Both the position numbers and the translations under genes were made by a program. 6,491 nt of DNA from Planctomycetaceae bacterium. GTDB lineage: Bacteria > Planctomycetota > Planctomycetia > Planctomycetales > Planctomycetaceae. The stretch spans positions 1 through 6,491 of the forward strand of contig DLVV01000338.1 in assembly GCA_003445035.1 (NCBI GenBank). Reading direction: 5' to 3'. The notes under the pieces were generated by a model that saw only the letters and a list, made by a program, of their open reading frames with translations, had not been told where the DNA came from and did no database searches. Each line of letters starts with the position of its first letter. Positions within the stretch are counted from its first letter, which is position 1. Positions 6,405 to 6,491 of the stretch are shown here, piece after piece.

Positions 6405-6491
6405 ATCGGCTCGCCGTAGTAGATATGGTGCGGCCGATTCAGCTCGTCGACCCACGCCGTGGTATCAGGCAGTCCGAGCGAATGGTAGATC
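6389..6491 (-). CDS. C-terminal end of a probable DUF1501 protein; 5' part outside the window
   Basis: Reading the minus strand from the right edge gives 33 codons ending in TAG (6391-6389). The peptide starts IYHSLGLPDTTAWVDELNRP and ends with HHIYYGEPIYDLL. The order 'IyhsLGl...t...d.l.RP..iyyGePI.dLl' matches what I know of the C-termini of DUF1501 proteins, which are abundant in planctomycetes, usually secreted, and related to the alkaline-phosphatase/sulfatase fold. Their function is unsettled; in planctomycetes they are often encoded next to DUF1549/DUF1553 cytochrome-like genes, which cannot be checked here. The frame overlaps the permease stop by 16 bases. The identification rests on a short tail, so the gene is fairly secure but the family assignment is less so. 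Confidence 0.7.
   Translation of the reverse strand, partial: IYHSLGLPDTTAWVDELNRPHHIYYGEPIYDLL

Overview
The window reads as a chromosomal segment from a GC-rich bacterium, most likely a planctomycete (phylum Planctomycetota). Three things point there. One is a lipoprotein made of about 21 leucine-rich repeats of the 'L..L.L..T.ITD.GL.HL..L' kind, closed by LPGC-type caps. Another is a secreted alpha/beta hydrolase with a GHSLGGHNA nucleophile motif and a YMPRL segment, a type I associate with planctomycetes. The third is a protein end at the right edge that resembles the C-terminus of DUF1501 proteins. The assignment rests on family knowledge and not on any marker gene.

Layout, left to right. 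(1) The 3' part of a sodium:solute symporter gene (+) runs in from the left edge and ends at 1185. (2) A convergent gene (-, 3052 to 1133) encodes the LRR lipoprotein; the two stop-proximal ends overlap by 53 bases. (3) A 163-base divergent intergenic region holds a candidate minus-strand promoter and several short palindromes. (4) A secreted alpha/beta hydrolase or esterase (+) occupies 3216-4322. (5) A 216-base gap shows nothing convincing. (6) A 171-residue protein of unknown function (+, 4539-5054) is followed 27 bases later by (7) an APC-superfamily amino-acid permease (+, 5082-6404); the two probably share a transcript. (8) The last 33 codons of a minus-strand gene (6389-6491) overlap the permease end by 16 bases and look like the C-terminus of a DUF1501 protein.

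Taken together this is a nutrient-uptake and cell-surface neighbourhood: two secondary transporters, a secreted esterase and an outer-surface repeat protein. I see no RNA gene, CRISPR array, insertion sequence, phage or toxin-antitoxin gene. I also find no convincing evidence of a new multi-gene system. The items most worth following up are the uncharacterised 171-residue protein next to the permease, the two-block LRR protein whose tail is encoded antisense to its neighbour, and the dyads in the divergent promoter region.
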